A DNA stretch of 64,000 nt from Sediminispirochaeta smaragdinae DSM 11293 (GTDB lineage: Bacteria > Spirochaetota > Spirochaetia > DSM-16054 > Sediminispirochaetaceae). Both the position numbers and the translations under genes were made by a program. The DNA lies in contig NC_014364.1 of the NCBI RefSeq assembly GCF_000143985.1, positions 3,348,001 through 3,412,000 on the forward strand, given 5' to 3'. The stretch's first letter is position 1. Every line of letters begins with the position of its first letter. Of the stretch, positions 42,081 to 51,467 are shown piece by piece. The notes beneath the pieces were generated by a model, which was given only the letters and a program-made list of their open reading frames with translations, did not search any database and was not told where the DNA came from.

Positions 42081-44327
42081 CTAGAGGATTTCTACCTTGA
42101 TTTTACCGGCATCAAGGCTTACCCGGGCACGGCCGCCGGAGGAAAGATCCCCGAACAAGACCGCATCCACAAAGAAGGACTTAACGTGCTCCTGAAAGAG
42201 CCTTGCGATATTTCTGGCTCCGAAAACAGGATCATACCCTGTTTCAGCCAGCCAGTGCCGTGCTTCCGGAGTGATCTCGAGAAAAACAGACTTTGCTTCC
42301 AGCTGCAGAGCAAAGGCCTTAATCTCTTTATCGACGATCTGCAAAACGACATCGATCGGCAAATGGGCGAATTGGACAATCCGATCAAGACGATTCCGAA
42401 ACTCGGGGCTGAAGGCATCCTCAAGGGCCTTCCCAAGGGCCGCTTCACTCACACTCCGTTCTCCGAAACCGATCATCGGCTTACCAATATCGCGGGCCCC
42501 GGCATTGCTGGTCATGATGATAATGATATTACGGAAATCGGCTTTTCGCCCCGAGGTATCGGTCAGGGTAGCGTAATCCATCACCTGGAGGAGCATGTTG
42601 TACACATCCCTGTGAGCCTTTTCGATCTCATCGAGGAGAAGTACAGCATGGGGCTCTTTTCGTACCGCATCGGTCAAGAGCCCTCCCTCTTCATAGCCGA
42701 CATAGCCCGGAGGGCTACCGACAAGCCGACTCACCGAGTGTCGCTCTTGATACTCACTCATATCAAATCGAATAAGACCGATCCCCAGGTGTTCGGCGAG
42801 TTGTCGGGCGAGCTCGGTCTTTCCGACGCCGGTAGGCCCGACAAAAAGGAATGAGGCAACGGGACGTTCACCGTTACCAAAGCCTGCACGGGAACGCTTT
42901 ATGGATTCCACCACCGCGGAAACGGCCTCATCCTGCCCGAAGACCACGGACTTCAGACGCTGCTCAAGGGTACGCAGCCGCTCGGTCTCATCGGAAGAGA
43001 CACTACGCTCGGGAATTCGTGCAATCCCCGCCACAACCTTTTCCACAATCGACCGATCCACTACTCGCCGTTCATCCGCCTCCGAAGGTTCGGAAAGTTG
43101 GATCCAGGCACCGGATTCGTCGACGACATCGATGGCCTTGTCGGGCTGTCGTCGATCGTTGATGTACTGGGTAGAAAGATCGAGGGCCGCCTCTATTGCA
43201 TCATCGTCATAGCTGACCCCATGATATGTTTCATAACGGCCCCGCAAGCCTTGAAGGATCGCAAAGGTCTCATCCCTCGAGGTTTCGGGGATATCGATCT
43301 TCTGAAATCGACGACTTAAGGCCCGGTCCTTATCAAAAAACTTCTTAAACTCCTCATCCGTTGTGGAACCGATACAGCGAACCTTACCACTTGCAAGCAT
43401 CGGTTTAAGGAGATTCGATGCATCCATCGATCCGCCGGAGACCGCCCCGGCACCGACGATGGTATGAATTTCGTCGATAAAGAGAATAACCCGTTCTTCG
43501 GCTTCAAGCTCCCGAAGGACCTGTTTCATACGTTCCTCAAAATCACCGCGATATTTTGTACCCGCAAGCATTCCTCCCAGATCAAGGGAAAAGAGCCGAT
43601 AATCGCGCAAAGGGGCAGGCACTTTTTCTTCGGCAATGCGCGAAGCCAGCCCTTCAACCACGGCGGTTTTTCCGACTCCCGGTTCACCCACAAGAATGGG
43701 ATTATGTTTAAGTTTCCGGCAAAGGACAAGGCTCATGCGCTTAAGCACATCCTCACGGCCGATAAGGGGTTCAAGCTCCCCATCCCTGGCAGCCTGGGTA
43801 AGATCCCTGGCAAACAGCTCCAGGGCACGTCCATGGCGCCTGGGCTCCGAATCATCACCATCCTCGGAATCATCCTCCACTTCGCCTTCATCCACCCAGG
43901 GAACAGCGGATGTAACGGCATTCAAAAGAGCGTATCGACTGACACCGCTTTTGCGGAGGATATAACCGCTTTGGCTTTCTTCCTCATCGAAGATGGCGAC
44001 AAGAAGATCACCGGGTTCCACAATGCTGGTGGAAGAACTTTGTGCATGATAGAGAAGGCGGCCGATGACACTCTCAAAGCCAGCACTCTGTATCGGTTCA
44101 AAGGCTTCGTCACCCGCTACAGCAGGGACCTTCTCGGCTAAATATGCCTCGAGCAACCGGCTGGCCTCTTCAAGATCCGCGCCCGCTTCCTCAAGCAGAG
44201 TACGAAGCTCCGGGAAATGAAAGGCGGCATGAAGCAGGTGTTCCGGCGTAAGATATTCGTGGCGCCGTTCCTTGGCCATGAGATAAGCAGTCTGAATTAA
44301 TTCTTGTACGTCGTCGCTAATTTCCAT
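42081..44327 (-). CDS. clpA: ATP-dependent Clp protease ATP-binding subunit ClpA
   Basis: 748 residues, the AAA+ unfoldase that feeds proteins to ClpP. The N-domain spans residues 1-145 (EYLTPEHLLHAAF, the ClpS-binding site). The first ATPase has Walker A GEPGVGKTAVVEGL near 209-222, and the second has GPTGVGKTELARQL near 493-506. It lacks the long middle domain of ClpB, confirming ClpA. It lies 11 bases after clpS and 17 before aat. No clpP gene is in the window. AAGGTAG lies near the start. Confidence 0.96.
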   Translation of the reverse strand: MEISDDVQELIQTAYLMAKERRHEYLTPEHLLHAAFHFPELRTLLEEAGADLEEASRLLEAYLAEKVPAVAGDEAFEPIQSAGFESVIGRLLYHAQSSSTSIVEPGDLLVAIFDEEESQSGYILRKSGVSRYALLNAVTSAVPWVDEGEVEDDSEDGDDSEPRRHGRALELFARDLTQAARDGELEPLIGREDVLKRMSLVLCRKLKHNPILVGEPGVGKTAVVEGLASRIAEEKVPAPLRDYRLFSLDLGGMLAGTKYRGDFEERMKQVLRELEAEERVILFIDEIHTIVGAGAVSGGSMDASNLLKPMLASGKVRCIGSTTDEEFKKFFDKDRALSRRFQKIDIPETSRDETFAILQGLRGRYETYHGVSYDDDAIEAALDLSTQYINDRRQPDKAIDVVDESGAWIQLSEPSEADERRVVDRSIVEKVVAGIARIPERSVSSDETERLRTLEQRLKSVVFGQDEAVSAVVESIKRSRAGFGNGERPVASFLFVGPTGVGKTELARQLAEHLGIGLIRFDMSEYQERHSVSRLVGSPPGYVGYEEGGLLTDAVRKEPHAVLLLDEIEKAHRDVYNMLLQVMDYATLTDTSGRKADFRNIIIIMTSNAGARDIGKPMIGFGERSVSEAALGKALEDAFSPEFRNRLDRIVQFAHLPIDVVLQIVDKEIKAFALQLEAKSVFLEITPEARHWLAETGYDPVFGARNIARLFQEHVKSFFVDAVLFGDLSSGGRARVSLDAGKIKVEIL

Positions 44328-44338
44328 CTACCTTACCA

Positions 44339-44650
44339 TCAGAGATCCGGTTCTATTTCACAGCGCAGGGGAAACTCCTCTGACTTGGCCATGACAAGGA
44401 CCTGCCGCTGTTTGGTGACGGCAATATCCTGACTGTAACAACCGACCAAGCCCTTTCCTTTTTTATGAACATCAAACATGATTTTAACGGCCTCTTCACT
44501 AGAATGATGAAAAACCTGGCGAATCACCTTAACGACGAAGTCCATAGTGGTGTAGTCATCATTTAACAGAATCACCCGATACATCGGCGGCTCCCGATAC
44601 TGCTCTTGTGAGCGATCCTCAAGCTTTGTCCCGAAACGAAAATCACTCAT
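44339..44650 (-). CDS. clpS: ClpS adaptor for N-end-rule degradation
   Basis: 103 residues. YRVILLNDDYTTMDFVV near residues 24-40, with the Asn-Asp pair that binds the N-terminal amino group, and the helix HHSSEEAVKIMFDVHKKGKG fit the ClpS core. The last residues (VMAKSEEFPLRCEIEP) match too. The frame is open further upstream, but ATG 44650 (MSDFRFGTKLED) overlaps the nifU-like gene by 8 bases and gives the usual length. First of clpS-clpA-aat, which together make, recognise and degrade N-degrons. Confidence 0.95.
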   Translation of the reverse strand: MSDFRFGTKLEDRSQEQYREPPMYRVILLNDDYTTMDFVVKVIRQVFHHSSEEAVKIMFDVHKKGKGLVGCYSQDIAVTKQRQVLVMAKSEEFPLRCEIEPDL

Positions 44651-45254
44651 GGTTTTTCCCGTAAAGGTGCTCCATCTCTTCCAGGATAGCCTCCGTTTTT
44701 TCACGGCATTTGCCACAAACGGTTCCTGCGCCGGTTGCCTTTTGTATTGCCTCGTAGCTGACGGCCCCGGCCTTGTAGGCGGCCTCGATTGCCTGATCGG
44801 TAACGCCTACACACTCACAAACGATATTCGCAACGCTTTTGGTAAAGGGATTTTCAAGACCGTTTTTCTCAAGGTAATCATCAATGGCAGCCCTAAGTCC
44901 TTTGTCCCCCAAAACGCTACAATGGAATTTGTGCTCGGGAAGACCGCCGAGAGCCTCGGTGATTTGTTTCGGCGTGATATGATATGCCTCTTCCAAGCTC
45001 ATCCCTGTCACCATTTCACTCATCATAGAGGTACTGGCAATGGCACTGGCACAGCCGTAGGTCTTCCAGCGGCATTCGGCTATCTTTCCGTCACGGACCT
45101 TAATGGCGACGAGCATCTGATCACCGCAGGCCATACTTCCCACCATTCCGGTTCCGTCGGCCCCAAAGGAGTCCTCATCGTCAAGAACATTTCTTGGATT
45201 AACAAAATGATCTTTTACCTTTTCGGTATAGACCCACTGCATCTTGGTACTCAC
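44643..45254 (-). CDS. NifU/IscU-like iron-sulfur scaffold with a BFD-type domain
   Basis: 203 residues. The N-terminal IscU domain has the cluster cysteines in ACGD near residue 43, YGCASAI near 67-73 and HCSVLG near 110-115. The C-terminal 60 residues carry a permanent-cluster type domain (CECVG near 146-150, CGKC near 179-182) like the central [2Fe-2S] domain of NifU or Bfd. The third, Nfu domain of full NifU is missing. It overlaps the cysteine desulfurase gene by 4 bases, so sulfur donor and scaffold are made together. Its stop overlaps clpS. Confidence 0.92.
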   Translation of the reverse strand: MSTKMQWVYTEKVKDHFVNPRNVLDDEDSFGADGTGMVGSMACGDQMLVAIKVRDGKIAECRWKTYGCASAIASTSMMSEMVTGMSLEEAYHITPKQITEALGGLPEHKFHCSVLGDKGLRAAIDDYLEKNGLENPFTKSVANIVCECVGVTDQAIEAAYKAGAVSYEAIQKATGAGTVCGKCREKTEAILEEMEHLYGKNHE

Positions 45255-46429
45255 TGATGAACCTCCTTTCTGGAGACCGTAGACATCTTTCGAATCCTCT
45301 CGATAATAGGCGGAAGCTTTTCCAAAAGATAATCGACATCTTCCTCGGTATTGAAACGACCGAGACTGAACCTGATCGACCCATGGGCCAATTCGGCATC
45401 CATTCCCGTGGCCATCAATACGTGGCTCGGTTCGAGAGAACCGGTGGCACAGGCGGAACCGGTAGAAACCGCAATACCTTCGATATCGAGATAGAGCAGA
45501 ATCGATTCCCCTTCCGCCGCGAAAAATGATACGTCGAGGGTGCCGGGCAGGACATCCTCCGAATGGCCGTTGATCATGACATCGGGAACCGAGGCAAGGA
45601 TGCCATCCCGCATTTTGGTTCGCAGACGCAAAAGCCTGGCGTACTCTTTATCAAGGAGTGAACCGGCCTTCTCGGCGGCACAGCCGAAGGCTATAATCGA
45701 CGGCCCATTAATTGTACCGGCTCGAAGCCCCTTTTCCTGGTGGCCGCCATGGATCAGGGGAAAAAGAGGAGCCCCCTTTCGTCGGTAGAGAGCCCCTACC
45801 CCCTTTGGGGCATAAAGCTTATGAGCTGAAGCGGTCAAATAATCGACCTGCAGCTCTTCAACATCCACGGGGATTTTTCCCACACCTTGTACCGCATCGG
45901 TATGAACATACGCACCATGCTGCTTCGCCAGTTTGGCGATATCGGCAATATCCTGAATGGTTCCGATTTCGTTATTTGCCAACATCACGGAAACCAGGGC
46001 CACACTATCGTCAAGTTCATCGACATAACGATTCATGTCGATCTTACCCTCACTATCAACCGGCAAAATAACAACAGGAACGCCGAACCGTTTCAAAAAG
46101 GCTGCGGTTTCAAGAATACAGGGATGCTCAACGGCGGTGGTGATCACCTTTCCTTTCCTGCGGGGAAAATCGGGATGGAGTACGCTTTTGAGCACCGTAT
46201 TATTTGATTCCGAGCCACCGCCGGTGAATAAAATTTCTTCGGGTAAGGCACCCAAGAGCCGGGCGACCTCACCCCGAGCCCATTCCACCCCCTCATGAGC
46301 CTGTCGTCCGAACATATGCATGCTGGAAGGATTCCCGTAAAGATCAAGCGCCTGGATAAAACGCTCCCGGACATCGGGATCCAGAGGTGTGGTTGCATTA
46401 TTATCAAAATAGACAAACCTACTGTTCAT
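45251..46429 (-). CDS. Cysteine desulfurase (IscS/NifS)
   Basis: 392 residues, PLP enzyme that releases sulfur from cysteine for cluster assembly. FDNNATTPLDPDV near residues 8-20, the PLP lysine in SAHKLYAPKGVGALY near 204-218, and the catalytic Cys loop in STGSACATGSLEPSHVLMA near 326-344. The long flexible loop with Cys in SACATG fits the group I (NifS/IscS) enzymes. It stands 29 bases after the small cysteine-cluster gene and overlaps the nifU-like gene. Confidence 0.95.
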   Translation of the reverse strand: MNSRFVYFDNNATTPLDPDVRERFIQALDLYGNPSSMHMFGRQAHEGVEWARGEVARLLGALPEEILFTGGGSESNNTVLKSVLHPDFPRRKGKVITTAVEHPCILETAAFLKRFGVPVVILPVDSEGKIDMNRYVDELDDSVALVSVMLANNEIGTIQDIADIAKLAKQHGAYVHTDAVQGVGKIPVDVEELQVDYLTASAHKLYAPKGVGALYRRKGAPLFPLIHGGHQEKGLRAGTINGPSIIAFGCAAEKAGSLLDKEYARLLRLRTKMRDGILASVPDVMINGHSEDVLPGTLDVSFFAAEGESILLYLDIEGIAVSTGSACATGSLEPSHVLMATGMDAELAHGSIRFSLGRFNTEEDVDYLLEKLPPIIERIRKMSTVSRKEVHQ

Positions 46430-46458
46430 ATAGGAAAAAGGTACTGCCCGACAGAGAC

Positions 46459-46755
46459 TTAGTCAAGCTTCGCCCGTGAGAAACGAATATGATGGCGCAT
46501 GGCCCATTCGACATAACCACAAGAAGCCGGCAACCATCCGGAAAACATCGCATGGAAGATTGTCATCTTGTTACACCCTTCCATCCGGCGGAAGCGTTCA
46601 TGGTACACTTTACAGCGACCGTTCTTTTCGTTTAGGTAGACACAAGGACGATCGTGATATACATAGAGGATTCCCTTTACATAGGCCTTTTCATAACAGC
46701 AGGAACCGCACTGCTTGCAAAGAGAGTCCCATCGGCGGCTAAAAGGAGTTCTCAT
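46459..46755 (-). CDS. YkgJ/YcgN-like cysteine-cluster protein
   Basis: 98 residues. CKQCGSCCYEK near residues 13-23, RPCVYLNEKNGRCKVYHER near 36-54 and GCNKMT near 60-65 make the C-x2-C-G-x-C-C ... C ... C cluster of the YkgJ/UPF0260 family, thought to hold zinc or an iron-sulfur cluster. Its place directly before iscS-nifU fits iron-sulfur biology. Starts at the last base of the upstream NHL-protein gene. The function of the family is not established. Confidence 0.8.
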   Translation of the reverse strand: MRTPFSRRWDSLCKQCGSCCYEKAYVKGILYVYHDRPCVYLNEKNGRCKVYHERFRRMEGCNKMTIFHAMFSGWLPASCGYVEWAMRHHIRFSRAKLD

Positions 46756-48827
46756 CAGCGAAGCGGTGCAAAATAGCCGGATTCCCCACGGCCGCTTCGG
46801 CCATGAAGGTAGGCCTGAACCTCGACCGGGAGGAATTTTCTACCAAAATCATCATCGAGGGAGCTGTTATACTCGACCAGATATCTGCCGTCCCTCCGCT
46901 GGAGAATGATATCGACAAGGGGAGCAATCCCTTCCGGCCTAAAAAGGTGTATCACCCGTCCGCCGCTCTTTTCGGCAAGATAACGGTACTCATCGGGTAC
47001 ATCGCCATCAAAGGGGTATACGCAAAAGAAACCGATGTGATTAACTTCCAGATATCTGGCGACTTCTGCAAGCTCGTGACGATCGAAGGCTGAGGCGGGC
47101 GGGGGGCCACCTGCAAGAAAAATGATGGCTCGCTTTTTATTCTTCGCAGTAAGGCCGGAAGCCGCAAGCCGGATCGCCGAATCACACTGCCATTGCCGCC
47201 CGGCCTCGCCAGAACCCGACAAAAGCGCTTCGACAAGGGGATCGGCCCCGTACACCGATGAAACCTCCCGCACTGGAAGGGGTCCGGCACTTACAAATGA
47301 AAACTCAAAGCGTCCGGCTGCGCCATTCGCCAAAGAACCAACGGCCTCTCCAAAGGCAGAAGAAAAATTTCGTCCCGCATCTGAACGCTCGGCAACAATC
47401 GCAACGGCAGCCTGGTCCAAATCATCCACCGATCCGAGATAATGCATTCCGGAAGCCTCGACCCGGCCCTCGGTTACAAGGAAATTGGTCTCTTCAAGCC
47501 CGACCACGGGTTTCCCGTCCCGCCTGGAAACCGAAACCTCCAAAACAATTCGGGGGAAACGGTTCTCGATGATTCGCTCGACATCGACCAAAAGACTTCC
47601 GTAAAGCTGATTGAAATCCGCATAACGGCACACGGCGTTCGCGGAAAAATCGGAAATCATCAAATTGCCGTTCACATCGAAGGCCCCCTTAATGAAGGAG
47701 TCGCCCTCTCCAGCCGCTATCAGGGTTTTCGAAACCTCCCGTTCCGTATCGAAAAGATGAAGGCCCGAGGCATCCGCGACAAGCAGCTTTCCGTCCTCGG
47801 CAAGTGTCAAACCTTCCGGCTCACTAAAGAGATTTTCTCCGCAGGTTCCGAGAAAGTTACCACTTACATCGAAACGGTAGAGGACGTTCCGTCTCCCATC
47901 GGCAATAAAAAGTGTATCATCAACCACACATACACCGGTGGGCTCCCGGAAGCCGGGGAAATCGCCCGACCGCTTTCCAAAAGAAAGGATAAAGTTGCCG
48001 TCGGTATCGAATTTCGATATTCTTCGGTTTCCCTGCTCGCTAACATAGAGATACCCCTCCCGATCCATTGCCAGATACTGCGGGCCAAGCAGTTTACCAT
48101 CCTCACGCCCCTTTCCCCCGAAGCGGCGGATGTCCGTACCAGAAGGGGTACAACTGACAATTCGATCCCCCTGGTACTCAGAGATGTAGAGCCGTCCAGA
48201 GGGGCCGACAAGAGCGTCAAAGGGGCGATTCAATCCGTTCAAGCCCCCCCGAATTCTCGTCCGTATCATGCCGTTGATCGAAAGCGAAACGACCTCGTTG
48301 GAGGCGAAGGAGACGACATAGCTGCCGCCGTCGGCCCTGGGAAGGATCGAAGTTGGACCGAGAAAGAGCGTATATTCGTCTACACTTCCTTCCAAGCGAT
48401 CGACTTCTACAAATCTCGACTCAGGAGAGAGGGCGGGACCGAGTGCTCTTCGATACTCTATGCTGTCGATTAAATTCTTAAGACTCGCCGTTGCCGCCTG
48501 ACTATTCATCACTGTCTTCCATTGCTCAAGAGCCGATGCGAGAAGACCGGAACGGTAGAAACTGTTTCCCAGCCAGAGTCGGGTGATGCCACGATCGGGC
48601 TTAAAAGAGAGGCTGCGCTCAAAGGAAAGGATGGAACTTGCATACTCGCCGTTGTGATACGACCTGACACCCGACATAAAAGCCTCATCGGCACTCACGG
48701 CATCCATATCGATCTTTTGCTCTGGCGGCGCTTCCTGTTCCGTTTCCTGACCGAAGAGAAATGGGGTGAGGAACAAAAAAAGGAGGCAAGGAAGCATCAT
48801 ACATCTCAAATATCTACCTCTGCTCAT
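46755..48827 (-). CDS. Secreted TPR/NHL-repeat protein with a degenerate vWA-like domain
   Basis: 690 residues. Signal peptide at residues 1-26 (LPCLLFLFLTPFLFGQ). One or two TPR units lie near 48-110. A beta-propeller of four or more NHL repeats runs from about 150 to 400 (for example AMDREGYLYVSEQGNRRISKF). The C-terminal 250 residues have vWA-like strands (AAVAIVAERSDAGRNFSSA; KRAIIFLAGGPPPASAF), but the MIDAS Asp is not seen. It is probably periplasmic and protein-binding. Coupled to the upstream TPR gene by an ATGA overlap. Confidence 0.8.
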   Translation of the reverse strand: MSRGRYLRCMMLPCLLFLFLTPFLFGQETEQEAPPEQKIDMDAVSADEAFMSGVRSYHNGEYASSILSFERSLSFKPDRGITRLWLGNSFYRSGLLASALEQWKTVMNSQAATASLKNLIDSIEYRRALGPALSPESRFVEVDRLEGSVDEYTLFLGPTSILPRADGGSYVVSFASNEVVSLSINGMIRTRIRGGLNGLNRPFDALVGPSGRLYISEYQGDRIVSCTPSGTDIRRFGGKGREDGKLLGPQYLAMDREGYLYVSEQGNRRISKFDTDGNFILSFGKRSGDFPGFREPTGVCVVDDTLFIADGRRNVLYRFDVSGNFLGTCGENLFSEPEGLTLAEDGKLLVADASGLHLFDTEREVSKTLIAAGEGDSFIKGAFDVNGNLMISDFSANAVCRYADFNQLYGSLLVDVERIIENRFPRIVLEVSVSRRDGKPVVGLEETNFLVTEGRVEASGMHYLGSVDDLDQAAVAIVAERSDAGRNFSSAFGEAVGSLANGAAGRFEFSFVSAGPLPVREVSSVYGADPLVEALLSGSGEAGRQWQCDSAIRLAASGLTAKNKKRAIIFLAGGPPPASAFDRHELAEVARYLEVNHIGFFCVYPFDGDVPDEYRYLAEKSGGRVIHLFRPEGIAPLVDIILQRRDGRYLVEYNSSLDDDFGRKFLPVEVQAYLHGRSGRGESGYFAPLR

Positions 48828-49507
48828 GATTCCTCTTCCCCCTCTTCGTCTATTACTTTCCTCAGATGAGAGGCAATGACCCTGTTGCCCTTGGAAAGAT
48901 CGTAAGCCCGGCCGAGAATACGCCTTGCTTCCCTAATTCGCCCCATCTTAAAAAGTGCCCATCCCAGGGAATCAAGGTATGCAGCATGCTCGGGCCGAGC
49001 TTCAAGGGCCTTTCTGATGTTGTCGGTCGCTTCCGGCAACTCCTGATCAAGTTCAACCATGGTATAACCAACAGAATTGAGTGCATTGCTGTTTCCCGGC
49101 TCCAGATCAAGGGCCTTACGATAATAATCAAGGCTGATATCCGTTTTTCCCTGGCTGAAAAGGGCAAAACCAAGGGTCGAATAGACCTGAGGGGATTCAA
49201 AGCCGGCATCCAAAAGCTCTCGCATCTCAAACTCTGCAAGACGATAACGCCCCGTGACATTATAGATATAGCCGAGGACCATACGGCATTGATAAATATG
49301 GAGGAAATCATCGTGGTTGGTAACTACCTGTTCAAGATAGAGCAGAGCCTCATCATATTTTTCAAGTTTCGTATAACACAGCCCCAGATAATAGGCAAGG
49401 TCGGGATATTCTGCAGGATCTACATCGAGAGAAGTAAAGTAGTCGAGGGCCTTCTCATACCGCTTCGCGCGGTAGAAGGCAAGACCCGTTTCAAGTAAAT
49501 TGTTCAT
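48824..49507 (-). CDS. TPR protein
   Basis: About 227 residues of tetratricopeptide repeats, five or more, such as NNLLETGLAFYRAKRYEKALDYF and PQVYSTLGFALFSQGKTDIS. There is no signal peptide, so it is cytoplasmic. The frame is open to 49546, but ATG 49507 has GAGG 9 bases upstream and gives a normal TPR beginning. It overlaps the surE end by 17 bases and the next gene's start by 4, so surE-TPR-NHL protein are translationally coupled. Confidence 0.85.
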   Translation of the reverse strand: MNNLLETGLAFYRAKRYEKALDYFTSLDVDPAEYPDLAYYLGLCYTKLEKYDEALLYLEQVVTNHDDFLHIYQCRMVLGYIYNVTGRYRLAEFEMRELLDAGFESPQVYSTLGFALFSQGKTDISLDYYRKALDLEPGNSNALNSVGYTMVELDQELPEATDNIRKALEARPEHAAYLDSLGWALFKMGRIREARRILGRAYDLSKGNRVIASHLRKVIDEEGEEES

Positions 49508-50258
49508 GATCCGGTACCTCAAACCGGGCGGACCGGTACAGTTCACTCTCCTGATGATTCATGGGATGCAAGAAAACCGGAGAAACCGAAATGTTACCGC
49601 TGTTCACAGCAGCCCAGTCAGAACCGGGTTCATCTTCGGCATGAACGGTATCACCGGCCAAAAAATAAAAGTTCTCTCCTCGCGGCCCCTTCATGGCGGC
49701 AATGGTATCATCGTAGATTCGTTTGGATGGATGGGTAAAAAGAACCTTATAGGGCTGTTCCCGGCTCGGATTCGGTACATTTATGTTGATAAAATGATCC
49801 CGCGCCCAGAGTCGAAGAAAAAGATCAAGGTTTACCCGAACGAATTCTGCGGCGGCCTCAAAGGGAAAAGGAGGACGCATTGGTGCAACGGAAACAGCAA
49901 CCGCAGGAACTCCGGAGAGGGCTCCCTGCCGTGCCGCCGCTGCGGTCCCCGAGAAGATAATATCCGTTCCCAAATTCGGCCCCCGATTGATACCACTGAC
50001 GACAATATCGAATTTTTCGGGAAGTGCCCCCAAAAGAGAGTAGAGAACGCAATCGGCCGGGGTACCGCTACACGCATAGACCCGTTCTCCGACTTCTCGA
50101 AATCGAACCGGATCTCGAAGGGTAATGGAATGACTCATACCACTGCGCTCGATCTCGGGAGCCGCAACCCACACCTCATGTTCACGAGAGAGGGCCCTAC
50201 GCAAAGTTTCCAATCCAGAACTGGCTATACCATCGTCATTACTCAGAAGTATCCGCAT
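49491..50258 (-). CDS. surE: 5'-nucleotidase SurE
   Basis: 255 residues. The N-terminal MRILLSNDDGIASSGLETL with the metal-binding Asp pair, SGINRGPNLGTDIIFSGTAAAARQG near residues 89-113, and VPNPS near 161 are the SurE signature. The family dephosphorylates nucleoside monophosphates and acts in stationary-phase survival. No Shine-Dalgarno precedes the ATG. A TATAGT hexamer lies 6 bases upstream, inside the gap after galK, so a leaderless start is predicted. Confidence 0.93.
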   Translation of the reverse strand: MRILLSNDDGIASSGLETLRRALSREHEVWVAAPEIERSGMSHSITLRDPVRFREVGERVYACSGTPADCVLYSLLGALPEKFDIVVSGINRGPNLGTDIIFSGTAAAARQGALSGVPAVAVSVAPMRPPFPFEAAAEFVRVNLDLFLRLWARDHFININVPNPSREQPYKVLFTHPSKRIYDDTIAAMKGPRGENFYFLAGDTVHAEDEPGSDWAAVNSGNISVSPVFLHPMNHQESELYRSARFEVPDHEQFT

Positions 50259-50264
50259 GAACCT

Positions 50265-50270
50265 ACTATA
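50265..50270 (-). promoter_or_regulatory. Possible -10 of a leaderless surE promoter
   Basis: TATAGT on the minus strand, 6 bases before the surE ATG at 50258. The matching -35 is weak (TTCAAA with a 16-base spacer). The arrangement is the same as for the fliG-like gene and the first lnt. Confidence 0.4.
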
Positions 50271-50276
50271 ACGGAA

Positions 50277-51434
50277 TCATCCCCGTTTTGAAAAGATAAT
50301 CTTTGCCCCGGAAGAGGGTTCACAGACAAAGATATCGGGATGAAAGCCGAAAATACGCTCGTAATCCTCAAGACGCCGCTGATACTCCTCGATAACAGCC
50401 TCTTCCAATAGCGTAACGGTGCACCCACCGAAGCCGGGTCCGACGAGGCGGGAACCATAGCAACCTTCCAACTCCCCTGCCCGCTTGACGAGCCAATCAA
50501 TTTCGGGGCAAGAGACCTCGAAGTTGTCCCGCAGGCTTTCCTGGGAACGGTTCATAATCTTACCGAATGAGACAAGATCCTGCTGCAGGAGGGCCGATCG
50601 AGACTCTATAACCCGCCGATTCTCTCCGACGACATGGAGACAGAGACGCCGCTCCGCTTCGGAAAGAAGATCCGTTCCCTGCTTAAGTTCCTGCTCCGAG
50701 AAATCGAGAATCATCTTACCACTATCATGCCCCTGTAGCTTCTCTATCCCCTCCTCACACTGCCTGTAGCGTTCGGAAACCTCCTCCTTTGCATAGTTTT
50801 GGTTGACGTTACTGTTGGTAACCACAAAACGGGCATTCCCTATACGCAAGGGAAGATGATTGTACTCTAAGGTATGGAGATTAAGAAAAACGGCACTTTC
50901 CTGCTTTGCGAAGCAGGAGACAAATTGGTCGGTAATCTGCTCAGGAAGACCAATGAAGGCACTTTCGGAAAGGTAGACCACCTGCACAAGCTTGATATCC
51001 TCGATGTTATAACCGAAGAGCTCCCGCATGGCACATGCCGTTGCCAAACCGACGGCTGCAGAGGATCCAAGGCCGATTCCCTGAGGAACGGTACCTCCAA
51101 AACTGATATTCAGTCCACGAAACTGATAACCAAGCTGGAGCAATTCATACAGCACCCCTTTGAGGTAATTAGCCCAACGATCTTCCCTCTTGTACTTGAG
51201 ATTGGCAACGGTAGTTCTTTTACGCTCGTGAACATCTGCGGCATAAAAGCGGAGCGAATTGTCTTTTCGCCTGGATATCGCCACTTCGACGGTATGGGGT
51301 AAAGCCGCCTGAAGAACATACCCTTCGGCAAAGTCGGTATGCTCTCCCATCAGGTTCAACACACCGGGCGCGGAAGCCATCACTTCCGGCTCACTTCCAT
51401 ACTCCGCCACATGGCGAGCGATTAAATCTTTCAT
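50277..51434 (-). CDS. Galactokinase-like GHMP kinase with altered active-site Arg
   Basis: 385 residues, GHMP-kinase fold of galactokinase length. ASAPGVLNLMGEHTDFAEGY near residues 20-39, the ATP loop GIGLGSSAAVGLA near 118-130, ITDQFVSC near 165-172 (catalytic Asp region) and GPGFGGCTVTLLEE near 331-344. In galactokinases the first motif reads GRxNLIGEHTDY; here the Arg is Val. That Arg lies in the active site of studied enzymes, so the substrate or rate may differ. No gal genes are nearby. Ribosome site GAGGG; promoter upstream. First gene of the run towards surE. Confidence 0.85.
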   Translation of the reverse strand: MKDLIARHVAEYGSEPEVMASAPGVLNLMGEHTDFAEGYVLQAALPHTVEVAISRRKDNSLRFYAADVHERKRTTVANLKYKREDRWANYLKGVLYELLQLGYQFRGLNISFGGTVPQGIGLGSSAAVGLATACAMRELFGYNIEDIKLVQVVYLSESAFIGLPEQITDQFVSCFAKQESAVFLNLHTLEYNHLPLRIGNARFVVTNSNVNQNYAKEEVSERYRQCEEGIEKLQGHDSGKMILDFSEQELKQGTDLLSEAERRLCLHVVGENRRVIESRSALLQQDLVSFGKIMNRSQESLRDNFEVSCPEIDWLVKRAGELEGCYGSRLVGPGFGGCTVTLLEEAVIEEYQRRLEDYERIFGFHPDIFVCEPSSGAKIIFSKRG

Positions 51435-51467
51435 GTAGCGCCCTCTAACAGAACTCGGGTCAAACCT

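Noticed and set aside
42072..42854. 260-codon plus-strand frame opposite clpA
   Set aside because: Antisense of a conserved ATPase domain; no ribosome site or known domain.
47442..48473. Open frame of 343 codons on the plus strand inside the NHL-repeat gene
   Set aside because: It lies opposite a protein with clear signal peptide and repeats; its translation is low-complexity and matches nothing.
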